A DNA stretch of 64,000 nucleotides. It comes from Pyrrhoderma lamaoense (taxonomy: Eukaryota > Basidiomycota > Agaricomycetes > Hymenochaetales > Hymenochaetaceae). The DNA lies in NCBI GenBank assembly GCA_002794735.1, contig NBAZ01000003.1:1674001-1738000 (forward strand), in the 5' to 3' direction. Position 1 is the stretch's first letter; each line of letters opens with the position of its first letter. Positions 1 to 10,174 of this stretch are shown here, one piece after another. The translations under genes were made by a program, and so were the position numbers. Below the pieces are notes generated by a model, which saw only the letters and a list, made by a program, of their open reading frames with translations, was not told the DNA's origin and searched no databases.

Positions 1-586
1 ACATGCACATAACATGTTTCAAATATACCTTTCTTACTTTGCTCTATACCAGGCACTATTGCAGCCGTGGAAGCACCCATATTTTTAAAGTTACGGGGCC
101 TTGATTCAAGACTTCGTATCTTAATAATATATGTTCATGAGACAAATAGTTCCGATATCGCTTCTTTTATCCTTTACACTCTCGTATTTTTGATCGTCGA
201 TGGCTTGTTATCTGCTCGGGATAAGCTGTTATCTGACATAGAAGCCTTTTGACGCTTCCCAAAACAGCTAGCACTTAGCGCAAAGGTAATTGTATTGAAG
301 AGAACACCTTTATCAAGAGAATCTAATGGGATCGGATTTAATCTGAATGCCTAGGCAAAGGGGATTGAGTAATGGGCTAGTTATAATTATCTACATCATA
401 TAGCATATATAACGATCGTTAATTCTGATATATGCAACCATAGGACAGGAAATTAGAAGATGATTACTCCCGATATATTATGGAAAAAGAATGTGCGAAA
501 CAAGCACCGTACAAAGTAATGCTTACGTAAAAGGTTTTGAAGAGGACCCACAAATTTCTCAAATTTCTAAAACCAAGCTCAGTACC
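1..586. other. Intergenic stretch, no gene seen
   Basis: AT-rich sequence with no open frame that I can tie to a family. A short open frame at 67-252 has no upstream or downstream exon partner and reads as chance. The stretch holds the 3' flank of the F-box-like gene that ends at 587. Confidence 0.5.
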
Positions 587-1882
587 TTAGCCAATATTTC
601 TTATGAGAGCATTCAACATGTTCTGAATTTCCAGGTTACTCGAGAGTATTTCTATCCCCCTTCCCAGAGCTATTCTCAAAGAGGGCACGATTCTATCATC
701 TTTAAGACTTTCTTGCCACTCGGGTCCAGCAAGTTCTACTTGCTTAAGTTCCGTGAATCTCGATCCCGGGCCGCAGATTCCCTGGAAGTGACTTTCAACC
801 ATTGCCCACCATGATTGCTCATTGTAATTATAACCTGAAACTGGGAATCCAGCATGAAGATGCACACATTTCACAGAAGTGAATTCCAGTAAAACGCGAG
901 GCACTTCGTTGGGATATGGAGGACGGGTCGAAAATACCGGAATATACAGATCCGTTGTATTCGGACAACAGGTAAGAAGAGTAGCAACGAAGTCGTGACG
1001 CAGGAACCTAAAATCAGGATTAAGTTCAATTACTGTGATCTGGTTTGTATAATTGCTTAGAGGTCCGTCAATGAGGTTAAACATTGCTTCTGGCCGCGCA
1101 AGAACTAGGCAACGCAAAGCAGGTAGCTCAAACGTGACATCATCATAGGCTTGCCGCGAATGGCTGAAGGCGCTTAAAGAACGAACTCCAAGTGTATGTA
1201 AATTAGGCAAACGCACAGACGGTAGCGTCTGCAGTGCTCGTTGTTCGTCCTGGTCGTCTTGCTCTTTGGGAAAGCTATCCCTCCCAATTATTAAAACCCG
1301 CAAAGAATCTGATGACCAGATGAACTTTGGAGACGGCCCCGCTGCGAGTGAATTATCACTGGGGTCATTATTCCAATTTACCCGAGACAAATGGGGAAGT
1401 TCAAATCCCTCTATTGGCGGGATGTCACAGCTACTGATATCTTCTCTTATCTGAGGTTGCGGGCGTTGAACGATTCTAACATTAGGGCAACAGCTCAAAA
1501 TATTCCTTGCATCATCAGCTAAAGTCTTTACGTCCTCTGTAGAACTTTTCTCGTCGTCGAAACACAAGGACACACGTTTGACGAATCCCCTCAACGATGT
1601 GTCCGTCCAGAGTGAGTGCAAAAGCTCCCGAGATCCATGTCGAACCCAGATATCTTCGTAAAGAAATGGAAGTATCAGTACTCTAAACTGGCGACACGTT
1701 AATCCAATTGATCTTTTTGCACGGAGTGCATCTTTTTCCTTTTGACACGAGTCGTAAGGACGTAAGGGTTCAAAAGGGGACCATGATGCCAGTGTTTCTA
1801 TGTCCCTCACCGGGTTGTCCGTCGCGATTTTGAAAATTTCAATGAGTAGTTCTGTGGGAAGAGAACTCACATTGTGAGTCAT
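587..1882 (-). CDS. F-box-like protein, paralog 1 of 3
   Basis: Single-exon 431-residue protein. The N-terminus carries an F-box-like start (LPTELLIEIFKIATDNPVRD, about residues 8-27), followed by a conserved block ending YEDIWVRHGSRELL. The rest is a loose leucine-rich scaffold with no clear repeats. Large lineage-specific F-box families are common in mushroom-forming fungi, and such proteins usually act as substrate receptors of SCF ubiquitin ligases; that role is inferred only. It is a clear paralog of the next two genes (same LP-x-ELL start, same R-HG-x-EL motif, similar length) but well diverged, so the duplications are old. The ATG at 1882 is the first in frame and sits just before the F-box-like motif. 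The frame is intact throughout. Confidence 0.8.
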   Translation of the reverse strand: MTHNVSSLPTELLIEIFKIATDNPVRDIETLASWSPFEPLRPYDSCQKEKDALRAKRSIGLTCRQFRVLILPFLYEDIWVRHGSRELLHSLWTDTSLRGFVKRVSLCFDDEKSSTEDVKTLADDARNILSCCPNVRIVQRPQPQIREDISSCDIPPIEGFELPHLSRVNWNNDPSDNSLAAGPSPKFIWSSDSLRVLIIGRDSFPKEQDDQDEQRALQTLPSVRLPNLHTLGVRSLSAFSHSRQAYDDVTFELPALRCLVLARPEAMFNLIDGPLSNYTNQITVIELNPDFRFLRHDFVATLLTCCPNTTDLYIPVFSTRPPYPNEVPRVLLEFTSVKCVHLHAGFPVSGYNYNEQSWWAMVESHFQGICGPGSRFTELKQVELAGPEWQESLKDDRIVPSLRIALGRGIEILSSNLEIQNMLNALIRNIG

Positions 1883-2259
1883 AAGGTTGGAAATCTGTTT
1901 GCTTCTTCGGATTCAAATCGCGGTAGTTAAATGTCCTTCAGGGGCTTTCAGTTACACGATCGATATTGCAACACTTCTCTCCATTGAAGCGAGCAAACTT
2001 ATTATTGATGATGCAAATTTTCGCCACACAATTTCGTAGCAAATTTACTTATAGGAATCTAGTTCAGTGATAAATTATAGTCTACACTTACTATACTGAA
2101 CACCTTGTAAGTGAAGAAAGGTGGAGAAAGAGTCGCATTGTAAATAATGAATCGTATATATATACTGCACACTGAAGATTAACATATCTATGAAGAGTTG
2201 TACAAACGAATGATAAATGACGAGATTCTATGATATATCTAAATAACCCAGAAAACAAA

Positions 2260-3534
2260 TTAAACATCTTTAATTAAATCCCCTAGCAGTCTGTCTACTT
2301 GTGAGTCGTCACAACTTAAACTGATATTCCCCGACCGTAAAAGAGAAAGAATAGGAGTAAAACGTGAGTCAGAGATGTATCTTTTCCAGTCTTCCCCGAA
2401 GAATGTGATCTGTTCGAGATGAGTGAACTGAGTCCATTGTCCACAAAGTGACTCGATGTGCTTCGATAAATGCGACCAGATCCAATCCTCATCATCTTGT
2501 AACTCATCAGTCATAGCAGCGTGGAGCCCGACATGGCGAACCGAACAGATATTATTCGATTCAGGACTGTTTGTACTTGCTGGAAGAGTCGTGAAGATCG
2601 GATAGAACAGTTTTTCCGCCCTACTAAAGTAGATGAGTAGAATACCAATATAATCATGATCCAGGAAACCTGAATGAAGTCCCAATTCAATTGACCTCAC
2701 TTGTTCTCCATATTGGGCTATACCAAATAAAGCGTACATCGAGTCTGGTTGGTCCAAGACGATACGCGATAATAAAGAAAGATCCAGACTGTACATATGC
2801 TGGCCTGGAGCACTAAGTGTATCTAAGGAACAGACACGCAAAGTTTTGACACCAGAAGAGACACTCCGCATCTCAATATTTCTGTCTCCATCGAAGCTTC
2901 CCCAGCTTGCAACACCAAGTGACAGTGTCCGTAAAGATGGAGAATTCCAAAATAGAGGCGGAATTTGAGAGAGGTCTGAGGAACCTTCCTTGCTGCCGCT
3001 ATGCCAGTCGATGCGTTGCAAAGAAGGTACCGACAAGGAATCTGGGAATGGCGCAAGATAAATTCGATCATCTTCTGACGGGTCACAAGGTGGTCGAACT
3101 AGCATGAGGATTTTGGGGCAGCATTCTAAGATGCGCTTAACGTTTTTACAAGTTTCTTCCCAGTTTTCTGGCTCTTTACTCATAGGGAATAGGACGGCTC
3201 TCTTTACGAAGGAACCTAATCTATCTCTGACCCTTGGGGTTTCCAGGACGTCCGCTAGGGCTTTGCTTCCGTGTCTTATCCTGATGTCTTCGTACATCAT
3301 CTCAGCGCATAGCTTCCTGAAGGCAGAACATGCCAGGGTTATGGATAGTTTAGTTCTAAGAGCTTCGTTACAAAGTTGTTCTGTTTTGTTGTACTCTATT
3401 GCTTCAAAAGGAGGAAGGTCAACAAGGTCTTCTATTCTTCGTATTGGGCTATCAGTAGCCAAAGTAAATATTTCAATCAGGAGTTCAGAGGGCAGGGGAA
3501 GTAGGAATTCAGATTTCCCATAGGAATCCGTCAT
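2260..3534 (-). CDS. F-box-like protein, paralog 2 of 3
   Basis: Single-exon 424-residue protein in tandem with paralog 1 and on the same strand. It starts with a short lead then LPSELLIEIFTLATDSPIRR, and keeps the family signature YEDIRIRHGSKAL near residue 80-95. A cysteine-bearing motif (RILECCPKILML) about residue 140 matches the ILECCPNVRML of the third copy and ILSCCPNVRIV of the first, so the three align along much of their length. Function is inferred as an SCF-type adaptor from the F-box-like start; no substrate can be proposed. Antisense open frames of 60-139 codons inside it are shadows of the biased codon pattern. Confidence 0.8.
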   Translation of the reverse strand: MTDSYGKSEFLLPLPSELLIEIFTLATDSPIRRIEDLVDLPPFEAIEYNKTEQLCNEALRTKLSITLACSAFRKLCAEMMYEDIRIRHGSKALADVLETPRVRDRLGSFVKRAVLFPMSKEPENWEETCKNVKRILECCPKILMLVRPPCDPSEDDRIYLAPFPDSLSVPSLQRIDWHSGSKEGSSDLSQIPPLFWNSPSLRTLSLGVASWGSFDGDRNIEMRSVSSGVKTLRVCSLDTLSAPGQHMYSLDLSLLSRIVLDQPDSMYALFGIAQYGEQVRSIELGLHSGFLDHDYIGILLIYFSRAEKLFYPIFTTLPASTNSPESNNICSVRHVGLHAAMTDELQDDEDWIWSHLSKHIESLCGQWTQFTHLEQITFFGEDWKRYISDSRFTPILSLLRSGNISLSCDDSQVDRLLGDLIKDV

Positions 3535-4179
3535 TGCATACGGACTAGAATAGGCAAGACAACACGAAAGAATATATACAACTGGTATTGCACAAAGGCG
3601 ACACGCTGGACTCGGCTGACAGACCCCTGTGCAAAGTGACTCTTTGCCCTTAGAGATATGATTAACTCATAGCAAACTACAACCAGCTAGTAGATGTAGC
3701 GGAGCCATTTCCCAAAATGCCGCAAAAACAAACCGACACGTTCGCCAGCGGTTTCTGCGGTAGTCCGAGGTGGAGTCTAACCTTCCGAAATGGTCGTTGT
3801 TATTAATTGTGTAATTATGATTATATAACTTCTCTATTAGTCACACTTTCTATATTTGGAAAACTAAACTATCTAAAACATAGTGAAATATTAATAATAC
3901 CGTTACGTTAGACGAACCCAAGCCTTTTTTCTTTACTTCACGCTTCTGACCGCCTAGCGAAAAACATAGCCATTGTTTCATTACAGCGATGATACTTGAA
4001 TTTGAATGCTTAATTACTCCTTTATGACAAATATGTGGTTCTGCGGCTTATTGCATTATCAATAAGTGTGGTGTTTGCCGCCGCAAAGTACAGATGAAGA
4101 GTCTCACCTTCACTTATTATGCTTTGTGTCTACTATGCAGCCTCGTGCTCGGATAAAGCTGTAATTGGATACAACTTTT
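3535..4179. promoter_or_regulatory. Shared 5' region of two divergent F-box-like genes
   Basis: These 645 bases separate the starts of paralogs 2 (minus) and 3 (plus), so both promoters must lie here. The stretch is AT-rich with a GC-richer patch near 3690-3790. I see no unambiguous TATA box or palindromic operator. No gene is supported inside it. Confidence 0.45.
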
Positions 4180-5541
4180 ATGCAACAGTCCTCGACGCTC
4201 TGTGCTGCTGAAGCTGCACGTAAAAGTTCTATGCTAGTGCTTCCCCCTGAACTTCTTAGCCTTATAATTGAATTCGCGACCGATAATCCCACCCGTCATA
4301 TTGATAACATAGCGGAGCTGCCTGTCTTCGAGCAGATATCCGAGGACGATGGAGATGATCAACGAAAAGAAGCACTTCGAACGAAGCTCGCTTTGACGCT
4401 AACAAGCTCCTTTTTTAGGGCTTTAATGGCTAGACTGATGTACGAAGACATTTGGATCCGTCATGGGGCAAAAGAACTCTTATCAGTATTGCAAAAACCT
4501 ATAGAAGTAGGAGCAAAGGAATGGGAGCGTCCAAAAACCATAGGTACGTTCGTCAAAAGAATCTCTTTATGTGTAAAAGCTCCCGAGTCAGCAATTGCGA
4601 ATACCCAAAGTATTCTTGAATGTTGTCCAAATGTGCGAATGCTTTCAAGAAAAATACCTTGTGAACTAACTGATGAAGAACTCTCACATCTACCAAATAA
4701 TATTCCAGTCATTGAAAAGCTCCCTTGTTCATTAAAGAAGCTACATCGGATAGACTGGTTTAACACTCTTACCAAGGGTGTCCCAGCTCGCGTGCGATCG
4801 CCAGCGTTTATCTGGGAACAACCATCTTTGAAAGTACTAACGCTTGGAGCGGATAACTTTCCCTACATTCCACAAAACTACAACGAAGACGAACATGACG
4901 AAGACAACATAGACTCCGAAGAGTCCCGCTCACGGAATATCACTATCAGCCTTCCTAACGTACACACCCTACGTATCTCTGCCTTTGACGCGCTTGGCAA
5001 TCCAAGCGAAGCAGAGACAATTTCAAAGTCGGTCCATCTTCCCGCATTGCGTCGCTTGGTCGTCGGCTCTCCGGCTGGCTTCTCCCCGCTTTTATCTGGC
5101 ATACTCGGTCCTTACACCACAAACATCACTACAGTTGAGCTAGGCTTTCATGTTCGTTTCTACGTGATCGATGGACTACAGCTCGCTTTAGACACGTTCC
5201 CTAACATAGTTACACTACACTATCCCATCTTCAATACCATCGCAATACGAAAAAACGATGAAACGAAACGGGCATACCCTGTTCGGTTCATCGGACTTAG
5301 TGCAGCTTGCAAGTGGGCAAGTGGTCCATATGAGCCCGATGACGAATCGTCGTGGCGATGGATGCAACTAAGTGAACACTTCAATTCCATAGCTGGAGAC
5401 AACACACGATTCCCGCATCTCAAAACAATTAAGTTATATGGACCAGAGTGGCAAGATTTCTTGAACCACAGTCCGTTCATTAGGCTATTAGAAAGAATAA
5501 CTTCAAAGGGCATCAAAATTGAGCAACAACTATACCTATAA
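4180..5541 (+). CDS. F-box-like protein, paralog 3 of 3
   Basis: Single-exon protein of about 453 residues, transcribed away from paralog 2. After a 20-residue lead it shows LVLPPELLSLIIEFATDNPT, then YEDIWIRHGAKELLSVLQ, then ILECCPNVRML, in the order seen in the other two copies. I chose the ATG at 4180 because the frame upstream of it has only a TTG; an ATG about 19 codons later would also keep the whole F-box-like motif. An acidic stretch (about residues 235-255, rich in Asp/Glu) is special to this copy. Frame intact. The SCF-adaptor role is a family inference. Confidence 0.8.
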   Translation: MQQSSTLCAAEAARKSSMLVLPPELLSLIIEFATDNPTRHIDNIAELPVFEQISEDDGDDQRKEALRTKLALTLTSSFFRALMARLMYEDIWIRHGAKELLSVLQKPIEVGAKEWERPKTIGTFVKRISLCVKAPESAIANTQSILECCPNVRMLSRKIPCELTDEELSHLPNNIPVIEKLPCSLKKLHRIDWFNTLTKGVPARVRSPAFIWEQPSLKVLTLGADNFPYIPQNYNEDEHDEDNIDSEESRSRNITISLPNVHTLRISAFDALGNPSEAETISKSVHLPALRRLVVGSPAGFSPLLSGILGPYTTNITTVELGFHVRFYVIDGLQLALDTFPNIVTLHYPIFNTIAIRKNDETKRAYPVRFIGLSAACKWASGPYEPDDESSWRWMQLSEHFNSIAGDNTRFPHLKTIKLYGPEWQDFLNHSPFIRLLERITSKGIKIEQQLYL

Positions 5542-5787
5542 ATTTGATTTCATGTATAAAGTTCGCACAGATTAAAAATTTTCGCTTCGATTCATTAATC
5601 AAAAAAATTGATACAATCTTATGATATTGTTTTACAGGAGATAGAATTGTCCGTATAAAAAAACGTGTTTATACATACTGTCTTTAATTACATCGATTAA
5701 CCTTCATCAAGATATAGAAGCACAGATAAGCAGAAAACGTCAGAAATGTGGCAAAAGAGTTTGTTGAAAACGTCATAAGAATGGCAT
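5542..5787. other. Convergent 3' region
   Basis: Short AT-rich space between the stop of F-box paralog 3 (plus) and the stop of the small membrane protein (minus). It can hold only 3' untranslated regions and polyadenylation signals; no distinct element stands out. Confidence 0.4.
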
Positions 5788-6473
5788 TTATACTTTCGTT
5801 TGGACAGGTGGGGGACTTCGTGGAGGTTCATACTTTGATGCATTCGGAGGTCCCGGGGGCTAGTGTGGAGATTTATAAACTTGAACAATTCCCTCAAGTG
5901 AAAAAGGGTGGGTGATAAAACATACCGGAGCATAACCACCTTGATAGGCGTTCTGGTTGTAGTAATCACCACCAGGAGGTGGATATTGATACTGTTGTTG
6001 AGTATTTGTGGGATCATAAGGTGGGTTTCCATATGGATAAGATTGATTTGGGTAGGGTTGATTGGGATAGTATCCAGCTTGATAACCATATGAATTTATA
6101 TTCGGTTGCGCCGTAACATATGCCATGTTCTGGCGTGCTCTGCGTCGACGGACATAGTATGCGGAGCCAAGTAGAAACAGAAAGAAGGCAACAACTATAG
6201 AAAGGGTAAATTATGAGACAAAGCATTATTAGTGGCGAATGAAATTAGCCCTCACATATGGCAATAGCTATTCCTATTCTAGCTCCAGTTGAAAGTCTAC
6301 AGCGTCGGAAGCCATTACTTTAGGAGAAACATTAGCGATACGATCATAGATATGATACGACCAGAAACATACATATCAGTATAACACTGCAATGCGTTCA
6401 CACAAGGTAATCCAGCCGTAGCTAGCAACGCCAAACAAGTTCTCAATATTGTGTGAATTCGTAATTTTATCAT
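5788..6473 (-). CDS. Small single-pass membrane protein with Pro/Tyr-rich tail (copy A)
   Basis: Four exons (6473-6373, 6317-6256, 6194-5926, 5859-5788) join in phase to give about 167 residues. The protein has a signal peptide (about residues 1-25, ending in LPCVNA), a short cysteine-containing lumenal segment (CYTDINGFRRC), an STGARIGIAIA lead into one transmembrane helix (VAFFLFLLGSAYYV) and a stop-transfer RRRRAR. A long tail follows, rich in Tyr, Pro, Gln and Asn with NQPYPNQ-type repeats, ending PPVQTKV. It is the paralog of the protein at 8072-9088, which has the same four-exon plan and the same phases. The layout recalls fungal membrane proteins with PPxY-like tails that recruit Rsp5-type ubiquitin ligases, such as the RCR family, but I cannot establish that relation. 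Confidence 0.8.
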
Positions 6474-8071
6474 CGTTGCTTCGTGAATCGTTTCCGTATC
6501 GCGACGTTATTACGAGCCTTGAGGTTGTAGTATAAGTGAGAGATGCCAAGGAGTCTGAATCATGTTTATTGGCGCTTTTTGCTGGGCGGAACGTCACTGC
6601 ATCCCTGTATTCGCAGGATGCACAGCTTCAAGATTATTAATGTTTCTCTTTCCTTTTCAGGTATTTTCTTTTCGATCACGTTCGACTTCCCACCCCACTT
6701 CTCCAGAGTCTCGCACAGCAAAGTCTCACGAAGCTAGACATTAGATTTACCTTGGGAGGAAAATATTTCTCATAGAGTAAATATTTTTCAGTGCTTAAAT
6801 TGCATCAAACTAGACGACTTATATAGATGCCTAGTAAAAACTCAGATACTAGTTTGCCAGAATTAGGTACTTGAAATCCCGTTTACTCGAGTGAGCCGGA
6901 CAGGAACTACGAGGTAGCTCACATCCCGCTCTGCTACCGTTTGGGTTTCCCGAAAGTTATTATCATTGTCTCATATATAAATCAACTCAAATAGCAGAAT
7001 AACCCCTTGGGAAATAAAGGAGCTCATCAAAACATCACCCGCAGAACATAGTGTGACGTGTTCTGGCTGTTCTGATGCAGACTATATACCCAGTTAAAGG
7101 CTTACAGGATTTTAACACCGATTTTCTCCCAGAATAAGCTGGATATATATTTCGCCCCACTTAGATTGTGCCTGAACTCAATGCTAGTTACGTCGTGATT
7201 CTTGCTTTCTCGAAAAGACAACTCCGAGATCTTATGCAACAACAACTCCAGAATAAATCGAAAAATCCTACATAAGCTGCGGTGAAGAGGTATGCCATGA
7301 AAAAAAAACCAAGTATAGTGATAGCTATAAATTGAATCTTGTAGTACTAAAAAGATTGCATGAACTATCACTAGTTCAACGCTGAAAATAGAGTAATCGG
7401 ACCAATGGTATTTTATACCAATGTATCAATCAAGAGACCCGATTAAAACTGAAGAGAGTCGTAGATGCTGATATATCCTCGTAGTCAAAATAGCTTCCCT
7501 AGCTTTATCTCGAGATGCACGACTGTGCTATGTAGGGATTAAATTTTGTGTTCAATAGGGCCTATGCTGCGACGCCGAGTTAACAGAAAATCACCTTTCA
7601 ATCAAGTAAATGCTTCTTTAGGTAAATTTGTATCATCCTAAACGTGATTTCTTTGCCAGACATCTGCTACCAACTGAACATGAGATGATGAGTCTAGCAG
7701 GCCCTGTTCTCTTGATATAGCCGTGTATGATCTTTTCAGATTTCTTAGCAGTGGAAAAACGATAATCAAAAACAGCGAAGAACCAAGGGAAAAAATTAGT
7801 CAACTCGGATGATTCTACATACTAATGTCTCCGCTCTTCATTCTCAGTAGCACTGGATTATAATCTTTCGCTACTCCCACTCGGACCATCGCACGAAACG
7901 TTCTCCGGCACTATTGTACTCTCATGCCACAGATATCAATGTTTCACCGCCCAACAGTGCTTTCTCCGATGAATACCGGCGCTTGATACTTAAACAAGCT
8001 CAGCCATGATCTTAGGAGTGTTAATCCTTAAACACCCTTGCGAAACCACTCATATTCTGGCACTATAAGAT
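6474..8071. other. Shared 5' region of the inverted membrane-protein pair; no gene seen
   Basis: About 1.6 kb separates the two divergent paralogs. I find no exon chain with conserved motifs here. A minus-strand frame at 7102-7371 and short plus frames near 6550 lack partners and coding character. Promoters for both paralogs are expected near its two ends. Confidence 0.45.
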
Positions 8072-9088
8072 ATGACTTTCAACACGAGGCGTTCTCTCTC
8101 AACAGTCGGTCCGAATAATCGACTTCTGCGGTCGACACTTACTCTGCTTATAGCTTCTGGGCTTCCTATAGTAGATGCTCGAAGGTGCTTTTATGACGAG
8201 TAGGGAGATGTTTCTTTACATAAGATCCAATAAATATCACTACAAAGTTAGTTCTAATGACTCCAACGAACAGAGATGGGTTCTTAATTTGTCGTGAAAA
8301 CCGTCTTTCGACAGGGGCAAGGATCGCCATAGCTGTAATTTGTCAGTATAATCCCCCCTCCCCTTCATCCACCTTCTGACTACACTACGCCACTCAAGTC
8401 CCTGTTACTTGATTCTCCAAAACTGTTCTATTTTCTTCTTCCCTTCCCCCCTTCTCTTCCTTGTCCATCCGTCCTTCACCCCCTGTATGTTTCCTTCGAT
8501 TCTTACTAATCTAATTCCGACCCTTTATAACTTCCAGCGGCCGTAACGTTTATCGTCCTTTTCATCATATTCTATTTCTACTACAGGCGGGGACGAACTC
8601 GACAGCAATACCAAACAACGTACTTACCCTCTCAACAAGTTCCATTAACGTCCGCACAGTATCCCCCTCCTGTTTCAGCTGTACCATTGGCATATGCTCG
8701 TTCTCCTCAACAAGGATTCGCACCCGTATGTCACCTTCTCGTTTCGCCCCATCTCATCCCCACCCACTCCTTCTTTGCATCAACTCATACACTACTCTTG
8801 TTCTTGACTTTCTATTTTTTGATACTCCAACTTTCGTCATCCCCTATCTTCTATATCCCTTCACCCTATTTCATACCGCTTTAATCTTCGTTCACACTTC
8901 CATATTATAACAATATTATCAGATAAACATGATCACTGTTTTACTAAATTTATCTCTCGTTTTCTCCGCCTTTTCTTTTTTTTTAGCCTCTGGGGCCACC
9001 TCCGCCAGCTTTCCCCCAGTCTCAGACTCCCAGTCCACCCGAATATGTTCACCGAGATCCATATCAAGAAGCTGTTGCAAAAGTCTGA
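8072..9088 (+). CDS. Small single-pass membrane protein with Pro-rich tail (copy B)
   Basis: Four exons (8072-8199, 8274-8341, 8538-8725, 8987-9088) join in phase to about 161 residues. Order of parts: N-terminal lead with a signal/anchor segment (LTLLIASGLPIVDA), a short Cys segment (CFYDEDGFLIC), the family motif LSTGARIAIAV, one transmembrane helix (AVTFIVLFIIFYFYY), basic stop-transfer RRGRTR, then a Gln/Pro/Tyr-rich tail ending PPEYVHRDPYQEAVAKV. Its exon boundaries and phases match copy A on the opposite strand, so the two come from an inverted duplication. The PPEY in the tail is a possible WW-domain ligand. Localisation to the secretory pathway or plasma membrane is inferred from topology; function is unknown. 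Confidence 0.8.
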
Positions 9089-10174
9089 TTATCGGGATTC
9101 TTAATCCAGTACAGATCTTTTGGATATTGATTCATTTGAATACATCACGGATTATACATGCGTAAACATGTTCTATATCTATCATTCTAGGTTATTTTTA
9201 TATTACATTATCTCACGATAAATTTTCGAATACTATCTTCATAACTTTCAAGCATCCGTAAGCTCAGACTCCCGGGTATCTCAGATTCCTTGGACATAGA
9301 CACGAAACTCTCTAGCCACGTCTTAGGATTGCTCCACCCATATTAACACTGTTATATCGAGATAGAAATAGTACAGTTCCGGAATATGAAATTTGTTATA
9401 TCTACTAGTACATCTTGATTTGAGAGTTTGAAAAAAACAGATAACAAAATAAAACGCACAGCTAGGGAGAGTATTGTATAAACGGAGAGACACATCAGAA
9501 AGTCGAGTGAAAAAAACAGGATTGTCATTCGTACAGTAAGCTCAGATTTAGAAATCAAGTGAGCTCTTTCGATTGTAGGTAGGCATCAAGATGGGGAGAG
9601 GGGAGGGATTAACAAGGAAGGTGTAAAGAAGGAGGAGGAATCTGGATGATAACGAAGTATAACAACGCTGTTGAACTAGAGGAAATTTAGGACTAGGGAA
9701 ACAGTTATATGATCACGATGGGAAAGGAAAGAAGAGATGGGGGTAGGTAGAGGGGATAGAAATCAAGTGAAAAATATTTGTCATGAGAAAATAAGGTTCG
9801 GAAGTGTAAAAAGAGTTTGAAAACAGTGACAATGAAAAAAGAGGAGATCCTAAGAAATAGAAAACAAGATGAAGCATAAACAAGACTTGAGAAGTACAGT
9901 GATCTCTGAGATTGAGTATGAACATACAGATGAGGGGACAGGGTTTAAAACATGAGAACGAAAAGGAAAGAGGAGATTATATGAATCATGTTTAGAGAAA
10001 AAATGAAAGGTAAACGACGATACTTGTAAGAAAAAAGATTAAATCCTTCCTTTAGTGAGAACGTGCTTTTTCAAGCGCTTGAAACGGAGAAAATAAAGAA
10101 AAATGTTAAGAAATACTATGGGTTCAACTTTTAGGGTTGGTTTTCGGGAATCGGGACGTCGAGCCCACGCGCCT
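9089..10174. other. Convergent intergenic stretch, no gene seen
   Basis: The stretch lies between two convergent genes and is purine-rich on the plus strand (many GGAAAG/GAGGA runs, 9580-9980). The short minus-strand frames in it are Phe/Leu/Ser-rich translations of that purine bias and are not supported as genes. Confidence 0.45.

Noticed and set aside
7102..7371. 89-codon minus-strand frame
   Set aside because: Composition is dominated by Phe, Ile and Ser, as expected from AT-rich non-coding DNA; no motif or flanking exon.
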